Shown: positions 33,375 to 44,273, numbered from the stretch's first letter. The stretch is DNA of 64,000 bases from Lucifuga dentata (GCA_014773175.1 VXCM01002819.1:62001-126000); one strand, 5' to 3'. Notes: generated from the letters alone by a model not told the origin. Numbers and translations: made by a program.

Positions 33375-33540
33375 CTTTCCTTTCCTTTCCTTTCCTTTCC
33401 TTTCCTTTCCTCTCCTCTCCTCTCCTCACCTCTCCTTTCACCCCTCCCCTCTTGTTTATCCTTTCCTTTCCTTCCCTTCCCTTCCCTTCCCTCTCCTTTC
33501 CTCTCCTTCCCTTCCCTTTCCTTCCCTTCCCTTTCTCTCG
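33375..33540. repeat. Polypyrimidine (TTTCC)n-rich tract
   Basis: TTTCC units repeated about 7 times, then CTCTCC and CTTCC variants. Plus- and minus-strand frames through it are artefacts. Confidence 0.9.
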
Positions 33541-33559
33541 TTCCTGTCCTCCATCCATC

Positions 33560-33790
33560 TCACTGTCTTTGTTGTACAGTGAGTCAGATCGACTGGCGCC
33601 TAATGAGAATGATGTGCTGCAGTGATAAAACATGGCTGTGGCCTCCTGTAAAACACGGCACATCCCTGGCATTAATTATTGAGTGGGCTGGGACACCGCT
33701 GGAGGCGTTTACAAGAGGAGAAAACATTACGCTGACCGCCCGCACAGTTAATCATGACCGGACACCAGACGGAACGCGTTAAAGAAGCAA
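33560..33790. other. Single-copy island, candidate conserved noncoding element
   Basis: Follows the polypyrimidine tract. Balanced, CpG-containing sequence with CTGGCATTAATTATTGAGTG, AAACATTACGCTGACCG and CAGTTAATCATGACCG. The frame at 33579-33782 is open for 67 codons but has no recognised domain. It could be an exon of an unknown gene, which I consider unlikely. Confidence 0.35.
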
Positions 33791-33849
33791 GTGGCCTTTT
33801 TAGTCAACTTACCTGTCACACGATGAAAACATGGTGATGCTAATGTTAA

Positions 33850-34592
33850 AGGTTTTTCAAAGTTACCTAATTTTAGTGTTTAAACGCAATAAAAAGCGTG
33901 GAGTGATCTGAAAATGCTTCCTAGTGATGCGTTCAAGTGCTGTAGTGAAGAACTGACAACAGGAAGCATTGTCAGATCACTCTGCACTTTTTATTGCGCT
34001 TAAATGCTAAAATAACATAACTTCTAAAAAAAAAACAAAACAAAAAAAAAAAAACNAAAAAAAAAAAAACCCGTTCTTGTTTGTGATGATGGATTACCTA
34101 TCCAAAGAACGTTTAAGTATCAACAAGTTCATTTTAATAGAATGAACTGAAACCAATGGAGGTCTTGCATGGTTTTTTTTCTTAGTTTTTAGTTTTTATT
34201 AGTTTATACATAGTTTTTACAAGAATGTAAAATGGTAAGCCATGGGAGTAACATGACATAGAACATAACAACCCTTTTACAGCCTTCTTGAAATGAAAAA
34301 GTGACAATTCAATGAAATTAGGGGGTAGGACATTCCATAAAATAGATCCTATGTATAAGAAACCAAACTGTAACTGTGCTGTTCTGCAAACAGGAGGCTA
34401 AAGTAGGAAAAACATTTTTAATTCACTGTTCCAGTAGTATGCTTTGGGAAATGATTGTCAATAACGTTANAAAACATTTTTAATTCACTGTTCCAGTAGT
34501 ATGCTTTGGGAAATGATTGTCAATAACGTTACATGTTTGAAAATTGAATATATTAGGCTCAAACATGCAAAATGGCTGGTATGGTCCTTTAA
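33850..34592 (-). mobile_element. TTAA-MITE, rearranged, with inverted duplication and inserted segment
   Basis: A forward fragment (33851-33922) is mirrored by an inverted copy (33961-34033) around a 38-bp loop. The reverse-orientation MITE then continues through GATGGATTACCTATCC and GAACTGAAACCAATGGAGGTC, where a segment of about 240 bp (about 34165-34402) of unrelated AT-rich sequence intervenes. It resumes with GTAGGAAAAACATTTTTAA and ends ATGGTCCT plus TTAA at 34592. The A-rich part at 34025-34070 contains an N. An artefactual 61-bp duplicate (34409-34531) lies near the right end. Confidence 0.75.
34409..34531. other. Assembly artefact: 61-bp duplicate around one N
   Basis: Positions 34409-34469 and 34471-34531 are the same 61 bp in direct orientation around the N at 34470, inside a TTAA-MITE copy. 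Confidence 0.85.
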
Positions 34593-35929
34593 CACTTCTG
34601 TACAGACTGAAGCACAGAAAGGAGAAATAATCCCATAATATATTGTCATATTTTTGTAAATTTTTATTTAAAAAAAGAAGAAAAGAATGGTTTAAGTTTA
34701 CATATAAGTTTATGTATTCTTTGTTTTCATGAATCAATTCTATGAGACCATTAAAGGGGACATATTATGCAGATTTTCATGTTCTTATTTTCATTTAGGT
34801 GTCTTTTATTAAAAATATATTTGCAATGCTTTCAAAGACTGAAAGCAACAGGTTAATATTGAATTTAATATGGCAAAAGAAAATATACAGCCAGCAAAAC
34901 CAGGGAAGCAGACATCTGAGGTGAAATCTGAACCTCGATCCATGTATTTTCCTCTTCTTATCCAGGTTCAGGTTCATGTGGCAGCAAGTAAAGCAAAGTA
35001 GCCCAGACATCCTTTTAAGTAGCCACAAACCTGAAGCTCACAACCCAAAGCTCAGGAGCAAAAGGCGAGGGCTGGAACATAAATCCTAAGCGTCAAAGTC
35101 AGGCTCGGCTCCCTCTTCACGTGACAGCCCTGTACATCTTCATCACCGCGGACACCGAAACAACCCATCTGTCAATCTGAAACTCCATCTTACTCCGAAC
35201 ACATGAACAAGACCCTGAGATGTGAGCTGTGAAGGGTCAGAAGAAAGAGTGAACTGAAGACCTGAGTGGGAAACTGAGACCAGGTCCCCCATCTGGAGCC
35301 AAAATGCCTGATAGTAGGATCTGGACCCATGGTGTCTTGACGGGTTAAAGGCCGTTTCACACCAGTACAGTATGGGTTTATGGTGTGAATTGCAAGTGCT
35401 AATTTCTGCATATTTGTTCCATCCCAACCTGCAGGTGGGGTTTCTCCAGGGTTTTACAGATAATAAATGCAGTACTCTGAGATTTCAGATCTTATACACT
35501 TTATGTCACTTCAAACTACTCATAGATTAAACATAATATGAATAAGAATATGTGACAAAAAGACTTTAATCATTTGACACTAATGCCTTCTGAAGCTGTC
35601 CAAATAAAACCTGAACATCTTCACAGAAAAGTAAGTTTACTGAATGAAAATACATACAACAAATACAAAAAAAGACATCATTTAATAAGTAAAATGTGAA
35701 CAGATTATTAAAGACATCCTGTTTCTATCTTGTGGTGTGAGATTTAGCATGTCCCTGCTGGGCTGATGATTTAGCTTGGATTGATAAAACATGAAAAGCA
35801 AATTCTGATTCATGGATGAGCTGCTGAATCTTTATTTTTCACCATGATCATTTTCTGGTGGGGTNTAATGTAGGAATTGCAAATATGCATAAACATGACG
35901 TAGTGTTCCACCAAGTCGGACGGGTGGCC
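34593..35929. other. Single-copy stretch with possible second TTAA-type fragment
   Basis: At 34752 a TTAAAGGGGACATATTATGC word resembles the start of another common fish TTAA-type repeat, but no opposite end was found. The rest is unique, AT-rich from about 35440. Minus-strand frames at 35143-35427 overlap in two registers and have no domain. Confidence 0.4.
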
Positions 35930-36520
35930 TTCAAGAACCATACCATAAGTTTGCATGTTTAAACCCACTATATACAGTATGCAACCTGCATACATGCTAC
36001 ATTACTGACAACCAATTTCTGAAACATAAAATTATATTATAGTTTTCCTGTTATTTTTCCAAATCCCCTGATTGTTCAAACACAAATGTTCAGGTGACAC
36101 ACACACACCTTAAAATTTTATGTTTTGCCTGCCAACACTTATGCACTATTGCTGAAGGCATGGTCATTTTAATTTCTCGGTAAAAGCCGTTTTCTCCTGG
36201 TACTATATTTCCTGGTGGAGAAATACATCTTCTTCTGTGCAGCTCCATGTTGGATCGGTTAAATAAAGTTACTTTAACAAAGAACTTAGACATTGTGTTC
36301 AATGTGAGGGATCACCGCAAACAGGTTTGAACTGAAACTGATGGCAGTCTGGAAGGCAGGAAACATTAAAAAAATAAATAAATAAATAAAATTTAAAAAA
36401 AAAATCTAAAATGTTCTGCTCCAGTAGTATGTTTTGGGAAATGGTTGTCAATAACATACCATATGAGCGACTTGCATTCATTGGGCTCAAACATGCATGA
36501 TTACCGGTATGTTTCTTTAA
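35930..36520 (-). mobile_element. TTAA-MITE, diverged subfamily, reverse
   Basis: Starts AGAACCATACCATAAG with a degenerate flank (TTCA) and ends GGTATGTTTCTTTAA. Family blocks are recognisable but diverged: CCAAATCCCCTGATTG, TTCAGGTGACAC, CTGGTACTATATTTCC, GTCTGGAAGGCAGG. Closest to the copies at 2.0-2.5 and 52.5 kb. An A-rich (AAAT)n patch lies at about 36370-36400. Confidence 0.8.
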
Positions 36521-36820
36521 CCCAGCATTTGTCCTCTGAGAGTTAATGACACCTTTGGCCAGATGACTCCTCAGGTCACATGGGAGTGATGTCATGGTCA
36601 CTAAATTTCACATGAATGGAGGTGTAAACTGAATACGTCTGTTGGTGGTGGTGGTGGTGTTTCAGCCCACCTACCCCTCTTTTCAGGGGTGGTTTATCCC
36701 CAAAACATCTGCTTCTCTGTCCATAAAAATATACACCTGTTGTCATATTTTAGTTGCACCTCCATTTATGTCGCTGCAGCTGTTAGTACTCTGAGAGGGA
36801 AATATGAGGTCAAATCTAAG
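36521..36820. other. Single-copy stretch with (GGT)n
   Basis: A short (GGT)n lies at about 36643-36659. Nothing else recognised. Confidence 0.4.
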
Positions 36821-37418
36821 TTAAAGGACCATACCATCCATTTTGCATGTTTGAGCCCGATGTATTTGATTTTCATACATGCTATGTTATGGAAAACCAT
36901 TTGCCAAAGGACAAAACCGTATTTCAGCTTTCCTGATATTTTGCAAAGTCTCTTAATCTTTCAAAATCAAATATTCAAGTGATACACCCACCTTAAAAAT
37001 CTGTGTTTCTCCTGCTAATAGTTACACAGCCTTATGAAGTCATGGTCATTAAAATTTTTCAATAAACACAGGTCTTCTTTTGGGACGACAGTATATTCCC
37101 CGGTGGAGACATACAGTCATTCAGTGTTTTTTTTTATTGTACTTCAACATTAAAATTATGAAATTTAGAAAAAACCTGAATACACGTTTTGTTCACGATG
37201 ATGGATTACCTATCCCAAGAATATTTCAAGTATCAACAAGTTGATTTTAATAGCATACCAGAATGAACTGAAACCAATGGCGGCCTGGAAGGTAGGAAAA
37301 ACATTTTTAATTACCCTTACAGTACTATGCTTTGGGAAATGATTGTCAGTAACATTATGTGTATGAAAATTGAATATATTAGGCTCAACTATGCAAAATG
37401 GTCAGTATGGTCCTTTAA
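36821..37418 (-). mobile_element. TTAA-MITE, reverse, near full length
   Basis: TTAA at both ends (36821-36824 and 37415-37418). Left end AGGACCATACCATCC; right end CAGTATGGTCCT. Internal blocks are in reverse order, with a small ACGACAGT insertion in the GGGACTATATTCC block. Confidence 0.93.
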
Positions 37419-37514
37419 AATGATTTTTAAACAACAAATTATTTTTCTTTTTGATTTGGCATAGAATTTAAATCTTCAGATGTCAGTTTAAAGCATTTGC
37501 TCTGTTTCTGATCA

Positions 37515-37517
<3 letters not shown>

Positions 37518-37556
<39 letters not shown>

Positions 37557-37575
37557 TGTGTGTGCGTGCATGTGT
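37518..37575. repeat. (GT)n microsatellite
   Basis: A GT run with ATG and GCA interruptions near its right side. Confidence 0.9.
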
Positions 37576-38097
37576 AAAAGCCAAAGCCAAAACAATGGTC
37601 CATCAGATTGAAACTGACTTAACCTTGTATCTTTTGGCCCCGGCTTGCGACAATAGATTGGACTGGAAATCCAATGGCGAGCTGAAAGACAAGGAGAAGA
37701 GGAGGAGGGAGGGTGGAGGGGTGGAGGAGCAGAAGGAGAAAACAGATGGCTGACATGCTGCTATTGTGGAGGTGTGTGTGTGTACGCGTGTGAAAGTGTT
37801 TGCACTCTACACTTATGCACCTTGCATACATCAGTCTGTCCAGGTGTGTGTTTTTGTATGTGTGTGTGCGTGAGAGAGAGTTTGTGGTTATACAGGTGCA
37901 TAGATGTGTTTGTGAGTGAACATAAATGTGTGTGTGCGTGTGTGTGTGTGGCAAGTGACCTGGCCCATTTTAATCTGTGGCAGGGAGAAGATGTGGTGAA
38001 AACCATTATCACCGTCTCCCTGTCGCTGATAACAGCCCGCTAATCTGTTTGCTGGAGGTATTGAACAAATGCATTTGTGCCACGGACAGACGGGGGG
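37576..38097. other. Single-copy islands between GT runs
   Basis: Two balanced blocks (37578-37690 and 37955-38090) are separated by an A/G-rich segment and broken GT/CA words. The second contains AAAACCATTATCACCG and GCCCGCTAATCTGTTTGC and runs directly into the poly(G) and the gap. Candidate conserved noncoding sequence; no exon recognised. Confidence 0.3.
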
Positions 38098-38209
38098 GGN
38101 NNNNNNNNNNNNNNNNNNNNNNNNNNNNNNNNNNNNNNNNNNNNNNNNNNNNNNNNNNNNNNNNNNNNNNNNNNNNNNNNNNNNNNNNNNGGGGGGGGGG
38201 GGGGGGGGG
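38092..38209. other. Assembly gap flanked by poly(G)
   Basis: Eight G, then 91 N (38100-38190), then 19 G. The gap interrupts what is probably one long G run or a G-rich repeat that could not be sequenced through. Frames drawn across it are meaningless. Confidence 0.9.
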
Positions 38210-38773
38210 CGGCAGAATGAGCGAGAGGCAAAGACAACGCGGGGAGATGGAGGAAACAAACTGAGGTAATGACAGAGACAGATGAAAAGAAATGAGAGAG
38301 AGAAAGGCTGGATGAAAAAAGGGGAAGCGGGACAGAGTGGAGAGGGGAAAAAAATCAATGTCACAAGAGTGTCCTGTGATAAGAATGAAGAAATAGAGGG
38401 GAGAAAAGGGGAAGAATAGATGGTGAGAACAGAGAAGGAGCTGCTGGATGATCACAGGAATCAGACTAACTTGACCTGGGCTGAAGTTTGATGCTGGAAG
38501 ATGTTTTTATCAGATCAAAATCAATTACAGCTGATCAATTATTGTCTGATATTTCTCCATGACCATGAAGGTGGTTTATTGTTTGCTGTTTAGCTTCTCC
38601 AAATGCAGTTGCTCATCTTTCTGGGATCCATCAATACACATAAATACATACATAAGAAAATAAATAAGTCAAAAAGACATAAAATATACAAATTAAACAA
38701 GGTATTACGTAACTTTAATAACCATTAAACATTTGAGTTAATATGTATCTCGTTTGCAATAAATACATAAAAC
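38210..38773. other. Purine-rich then AT-rich single-copy stretch
   Basis: About 200 bp of A/G-rich sequence follow the gap, then AT-rich unique sequence. No gene recognised. Confidence 0.45.
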
Positions 38774-38781
38774 CTCTAGAT

Positions 38782-39421
38782 CAGGGGTAGGCAACCTGTG
38801 GCTCCGGAGCTGCATGTGCCTCTTTTGCCCATCTCCAGTGGCTCCCTGTGGCTTTGACAAAAAATTATATGGAAATGAATTATATGGAAATGGACAGTGG
38901 TTGTTATTCTTTAACATTTTAATTTTCATTTATCATTGTTGTGATTCTTACATTCTCCATTTGTAAAAAAAAAAAAAAAAAAAATAACACCAAATTTAAA
39001 AAAATGTTTTAATATTTCATCAACTAAAATATGCATCATAGCCTATGTCTGCTGCCTGGTGCCTTTTCCTCTTAATTTTGCTGAACCTCAATAGTGGTAG
39101 CTAGCATGGATGTCCAGTAAATACATATAAATGGCTCATCTTGAGTCTCCCTAGCTATGGATTCCAAATCCAAAAACTGAAAAATTGCAGAAGAAATTAA
39201 ATAATTTAATTGTGTGTAGACAGATTTGTTTGCTTTTACTGCCAACGCTGCTGGCTTACTGGTGTGCTTGATCTGCGGCGAGAAATTAGCAAACAACAAA
39301 AACTTAACTTAGACTTAATAGGCTGTGTTACCTTCATTATAAGGCTCACATAATATTTTGTGGCTGCTTTTTTTTATTGGCCAAAAATGGCTCTTTTGAT
39401 AGTAGAGGTTGTCGACCCCTG
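38782..39421. mobile_element. hAT element, 640 bp, with perfect 8-bp target duplication
   Basis: The left end is CAGGGGTAGGCAACC and the right end reads CAGGGGTCGACAACC on the other strand, 15-bp inverted repeats with two mismatches. CTCTAGAT flanks both sides (38774-38781 and 39422-39429). The subterminal GGCTCC and TGGCTCTTTT words are typical of one large hAT group by recall. The interior is AT-rich; a 75-codon minus-strand frame (39072-39299) shows no transposase motif I can name. Non-autonomous. Confidence 0.92.
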
Positions 39422-39429
39422 CTCTAGAT

Positions 39430-40478
39430 AAAACAATAGACAAAGCAGCTCCAAAGATGGTCGCAAAGGTCACTAACATCAGCTGATTTCCTCCAGGAAA
39501 CGTTTCACTTGGTTTTTAAACTTTTCCTGTTCTTAATGTGCTTCATATAGCCTGACGATGAGTTCCAGTCAGATGAGCCGCTGTAAGAACTGTGCCTCTC
39601 AGGCCGTTTGTGTTTGGTTTGGCCGTTCTTTGAATTCTTTGTTAGATAATTGTGCCTGTGGTTTGTACATTCAAGCTGATTTAAAAGCTTGAAGGTGGTG
39701 CTGCCAAGGACACACGAATTGTTGAAAAGCCTTACAAAGCAGTTTCGGTGTAGCCTGATGGGGACGCTTGACACAGCTGTATGCTATTATTGCCAAACAG
39801 GAAGTCCTTGATTTGAGAAAGTTGTCAGAAATCTATTAACTGTGATAATGTTAACTAGTTTCAATGAAAGTAGCTTCTGAAAGTTGCTGATGTGACGTCA
39901 TCATATAATGGCTTGCATATTAAAATCCATGTTGGAGAGAGATTTTATGAAAGGACGTCTATGAATGTGACACAAACGACACATACATTTACTCATCAAA
40001 TCATTTGAAACTTAGCCTCATATACTGTCATGAGATCTTGGTAGTGAAACAATGAGATCAAGAATAGAAGCTGCCAAATTGAGTTTCCTCCATAGGGTGT
40101 AAGGCCTCACCCATAAAGCTGAATTATACTCCAAAACTGACACGGACATAGACAGCAGAATATACTAACATGGACGGTGGACATGTATGATTCTGTGTCT
40201 GCATCAGATGCTTTCTAAACATGTCCTTAAAATCAATCATGATCTGCCTGTATTCACAATAAGAAAAGCTCGCTTTGGTGCGGTGATGCGTCTCTTATTA
40301 GCTTTTCTACTGAATGCAGTCTGCACGCTTAAGTCAGCTGAGAGACCTCCCTCCTGTGAAACTTGGAAGATTGCAAAGGTGTAAAAAGAGAGGGCGGGTG
40401 GGGTGGAATGGGGTTGTACCACCCTGAGCAATATGTCAAACACGAGAGTGACGCGCTTACGCTCGTTTTTCCGTCTCT
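39430..40478. other. Single-copy stretch, no gene seen
   Basis: Unique sequence. Frames of 65-89 codons on both strands show no domain. A GAATTATACTCC word at about 40121 is reminiscent of fish MITE ends but has no partner. Confidence 0.45.
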
Positions 40479-40700
40479 CTTCTTCTTCTTCTTCTTCTTC
40501 TTCTTCTTCTTCTTTCTCCTGCCTCTCTTTTATTTTGCCAATAAAGGCTCTCTCTCTTCCTTTCTTTCATGCTTCAATTCCAATCACAGCAGTTTCCTTC
40601 TCTCTCTGTCTCACTCTGTCTCTCTCTCTCTTTTCCTCTCTCACGTGTCATCTCTCCACCCCCACCCCCACTCCCACTCCCTCCTGTTATTCCAAGGCCC
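40479..40700. repeat. (TTC)n followed by pyrimidine-rich DNA
   Basis: A (TTC)n of about 12 units (about 40479-40514), then C/T-rich sequence and a (CCCCCA)-like patch near 40660. The 120- and 140-codon plus-strand frames here are composition artefacts. Confidence 0.85.
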
Positions 40701-40719
40701 TAGGGCATCATCCGACTCC

Positions 40720-40839
40720 AGCTAACCCTTGTATAAGTTTTCCAATTCCAATTCCTGCTGGATTATGGCATCGTGGTGATGAGGGGACATTTTTCTCTGA
40801 TTATATATTTGATTCAATGGCATGATTATTGGAGGGATG
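40720..40839. other. Small single-copy island before (GT)n
   Basis: Balanced sequence with CCAATTCCAATTCC and TGGCATGATTATTGG words, ending directly at a (GT)n (40841-40878). Candidate conserved noncoding element, inference only. Confidence 0.25.
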
Positions 40840-40840
40840 G

Positions 40841-40882
<42 letters not shown>

Positions 40883-41181
40883 GGAGAAGGTGATGATGTT
40901 GAGTGGGGACAGAGACCTTGACCTCACCCAGGGGACAACGGACATTCCTGTACTCTCTCTCTACACGCTTAGTGCATACATGCCAATGTGTGAACAAATA
41001 CATACGTGTGCTCCGTCCCCGAAAATCCATGCTGGCAAATTGCTATGCTCTCATACACATGCACGCACGCACACACACACACACATACAGTCTAGCCCTC
41101 AGGTTAGGGGCTGTAGATGGCAGACATGGAGATTGGTTTTTAGTTAAATGTCAGTGGAGGTGAAAGTACTGCCCAAAGGCA

Positions 41182-41213
<32 letters not shown>

Positions 41214-41231
41214 NCTCTCTCTCTCTCTCTT
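40841..41231. repeat. Microsatellite cluster: (GT)n, (CA)n, (CT)n
   Basis: A (GT)n at 40841-40878, (CA)n at about 41063-41087 and (CT)n at about 41185-41231 with an N at 41214. Confidence 0.85.
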
Positions 41232-42173
41232 CCTTGTTACTCTAATCTCTTCTCTGTCTTTCGTCCCCTTCTCTTGCTCATTCTTTGTCTTTCTCGCTGT
41301 GTGTGCACTCAGTCCCTCCCCATATCTACCGTGTCATCAATTCTCCTCCTAATCAAAATCTTCCCCCCCCCAAAAACAGTAGAGTGAGCAGTATCTTGTG
41401 AAAATGTGTTCCTGTTCTTCATTTGTACTTTTGGTATTGGTTGTTGAAAGCATCACAGACTGGCTGAGATTTTAAATCTTTGTGGCACTGATGTGTTTTC
41501 AGACCTGTAGCTTGTTTTCTCCAGCTCAGACTAAACTGTTACACTGCTGCATTTACCCGTTAGTTTGGTTTCTATTGTTGATTTCATTAAGGAAAACTGT
41601 GACAAAATATATTCATCAATGACCAAGATGGTGACGAGATGAAAATCTATAGAAACAAATGGAAATTGCGGCTAAATCACTTCATGATATTGTTGAAGGA
41701 AAAAAGAGGAGACACAAATGGAATTTGAAAATACAAAACTCTGACAAAATCTTCATATTATTTTTGACAAAAAATTACAAGATGGAAATGCAGAGACATT
41801 TGCTGAAGTGATGAGTATTAAATGCCCAATAAAATGTTTTTTTTTGTTTGTTTTGTTTTGTTTTGTTTTGTTAACAATGAAGTTCATCCATCGCCTCTTT
41901 TCATTGGTTGCTTGCAGCATTTCACTTCCTGCTTACCATTTCTAGCTGATTATCATGTGCTGCACATGTACAGGCTATATGCTAACCTGAAATGACAGCT
42001 AACGAGTAAAGAAATATTGGCACAAATTAATGGTGGTAACAACGGACTTTGTGGATATCTGTTGGGGTTGTGATCAGTAATGACTTTAGATCTCATCGCC
42101 TCGATATTCTCCTGTTCAGATGAGAGAGAGCCGCATTTTTTTGAGTAGTGGTCATGTATGAGACTGAGCTCAT
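41232..42173. other. Single-copy stretch with (TTTTG)n
   Basis: A (TTTTG)n lies at about 41846-41873. Otherwise unique, AT-rich. No gene recognised. Confidence 0.45.
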
Positions 42174-42189
42174 TCTATACATACATACA

Positions 42190-42223
<34 letters not shown>

Positions 42224-42226
42224 TAT
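42174..42226. repeat. (TACA)n then (TA)n
   Basis: About six ATAC units pass into a TA run of about 10 units. Such sequence often extrudes as a cruciform. Confidence 0.9.
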
Positions 42227-42900
42227 TATTGTTAGTATAATTTCATTGATATAATTTCTTCTGATGAGAGAATTGGATTTATCTCAAAGTAATTTTGGTA
42301 ATCAGGTAATGTTTCATGTCTGGATGTATTACTTTAAAATTAAAACTGAAATAAATCTTCAATAAAAGGTGTTTTGTTCAGAATTTTTACACACAGCTGA
42401 AAGTATTAAAAAGTAATAAATTATGTGGATTATTATGTCTGACTTTTTAAGAAAATTAATTTCTAAGCAAAATATTGTTGGCCATGGTTGAAGGCGCCCC
42501 ACTGTGACATTTCAAGCGAACATTTTTTGTCTCTTTTGTGTATTGTTGTCTGCAATTAACTAACCATCCAGTGTTATTATGGACACTTGGAAATTTTAAA
42601 ACATCCATGCTCTTTTAGTGACACTTGTACAGACTGTGTCCCAGCAATTAGTCAAGATCCCACTGTGGACGGACCAGCCACCAGTGGACTGAATGCTGAG
42701 ACAGAGCTGGAGCCAGGTCTATGTCTGCTGTGTTCATTCAGTCTTCCATCTGGGAACACTCCTCAACTCTGATGTCATTTCAGTATGTGGCTCACACCAT
42801 CAACAGCAATTTCTCTATTTAAAAATGAATGTTTCGAAGTGTCTTCTTTAAATCAATTGACATATGGAACTCGGAATAATGTCGTTTACGACCACCGTGC

Positions 42901-42933
<33 letters not shown>

Positions 42934-43566
42934 CCGAGGTACCACAAACGCAGTAGAGTGCTTGATTAGCGAGTTTGGCTAAAGCCTGGTAACCCCTGCA
43001 GAGCAACACACACCTGTTCAGGTAATGATCTCAGCTTGGAGCTCCCGCCCCCAAGCAGCCTGTTTTAGTAGAATTCCTCAAAAAACGTATGGAGTCGAGA
43101 AGCAATCATTTCCCATGTTTTATTATCCAGTGTCCCTGGAGTATTTGCTTCAAAAGCCTGCTTTTTTTCCAGGGTGAGAGCAGGATGGAGGATTCATTCA
43201 AGAAAGGCTATAAAGGTGCATCTGAAAAGATCTTTGCAAAGTGGATGATGTTGTGCAGCTATTTTCTAAACTCTGCATCTCCCATCTCCATCTCCCTGAT
43301 GGCTGAGCCATCAGGGAGACATTTTTCAGAATGAGGAGAATTCAGATCTGCTGCCATCAAGTATTGGAGAATGAAGGATTTTCACGCTGAAGGAGAAAAA
43401 ACACCTGAAAAGATTCAGCAAGAAAAGACAATTTTCATCTTAATGTGGACTACTGTAATCCAACATCAGGAGACAATGTTGCTGCACATTCTCTCTCTCT
43501 ATCTGTGTGTGTGTGTTTGCAAATGTATTTGAGTGAATATAGGCCTTATATTTCACTGTTTTCAGT
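42227..43566. other. Single-copy stretch with poly(A) and a perfect hairpin
   Basis: An A run lies at about 42903-42931. A short inverted pair (GGAACTCGGAAT / ATTCCGAGGTACC) surrounds it. A perfect 14-bp hairpin lies at 43291-43319. The frame at 42587-42772 (61 codons, cysteine-containing) has no domain I recognise. Confidence 0.45.
43291..43319. other. Perfect 14-bp hairpin with 1-nt loop
   Basis: TCTCCCTGATGGCT, a single G, then AGCCATCAGGGAGA. The symmetry is exact. It is not followed by a T run, and no promoter or RNA gene is visible, so its role is unknown. It could be a recent inverted duplication or a sequencing or assembly fold-back. Confidence 0.7.
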
Positions 43567-43691
43567 TTAAAGGACCATGCCATATGCATACATACATAGA
43601 TGCTTTGGGAAATGATTGTCAGTAACATTACATGTATGAAAATTTTATATATTAGACTCAAACATGCATGATCGCTGGTATGGTCCTTTAA
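43567..43691. mobile_element. TTAA-MITE, minimal 125-bp form
   Basis: TTAA at both ends with AGGACCATGCCATATGCATA at the left and GCTGGTATGGTCCT at the right. Between them is only ACATACATAGA and a right inverted repeat starting TGCTTTGGGAAATGATTGTC. Nearly the whole interior and most of the left repeat have been deleted, yet both tips and TTAAs are intact. Confidence 0.85.
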
Positions 43692-44221
43692 CATTGAATG
43701 TTCACAATTTCAATGTTTTTTTAGTGTGCCAAGATAAATGAGCATAACAGTTTAAAATAATTTATGCTAAAATTATGATATTTTGGTCTGAGTAGGTCTT
43801 GATAGCTTATTGTTGCATTATGAGCTATGTGTGTATGTGTGATATAGAATTAGGTGATTTTGGTTGGTGGTACTTTTTTCAGAAATGAATGTTCTGATGT
43901 ATGGCCTCAGTAAAGTTTGCTGATGGCATTGTCTTAAAATACCATGTTGCACAACATGCTGTGTTATGGTTGGATGGTGAATTGATATCACTATAAAACT
44001 GCAAAATGTAGAGGAAATATATGGCCTCCTCCAGCTCAAACATAAAAATTCTGCTGTGAAATGAATACAGCAATTGTTTGACAGAATCAAGCACTTTGTG
44101 TGTGTGTGTATGACAGAAAAACAAAACACACAGGAAGTGCATGCACAGCTGTGCATGTTGGGCATCCCATAAAATCTGTCCCTGCCAGTGTTGAATCCAA
44201 ACCTACGTCCTTGCTGTCAAT
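43692..44221. other. Single-copy AT-rich stretch
   Basis: No gene recognised. Minus-strand frames of 87 and 115 codons overlap in different registers and have no domain. Confidence 0.45.

Positions 44222-44273
<52 letters not shown>

Noticed and set aside
33079..33672. 197-codon minus-strand frame, Arg/Gly/Glu/Lys-rich
   Set aside because: It crosses a (CA)n with an N and a polypyrimidine tract. The composition explains the open frame.
34752..34800. A second TTAA-type MITE starting TTAAAGGGGACATATTATGC
   Set aside because: The left tip looks like a common fish repeat, but no opposite end or second TTAA with matching tip was found.
37888..38455. 148-158-codon minus-strand frames across 38100-38190
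   Set aside because: A third of the 'protein' is unknown because it spans 91 Ns. It is not meaningful.
42587..42772. 61-codon cysteine-containing frame
   Set aside because: No recognisable domain, no splice sites that convince, and short enough to arise by chance.
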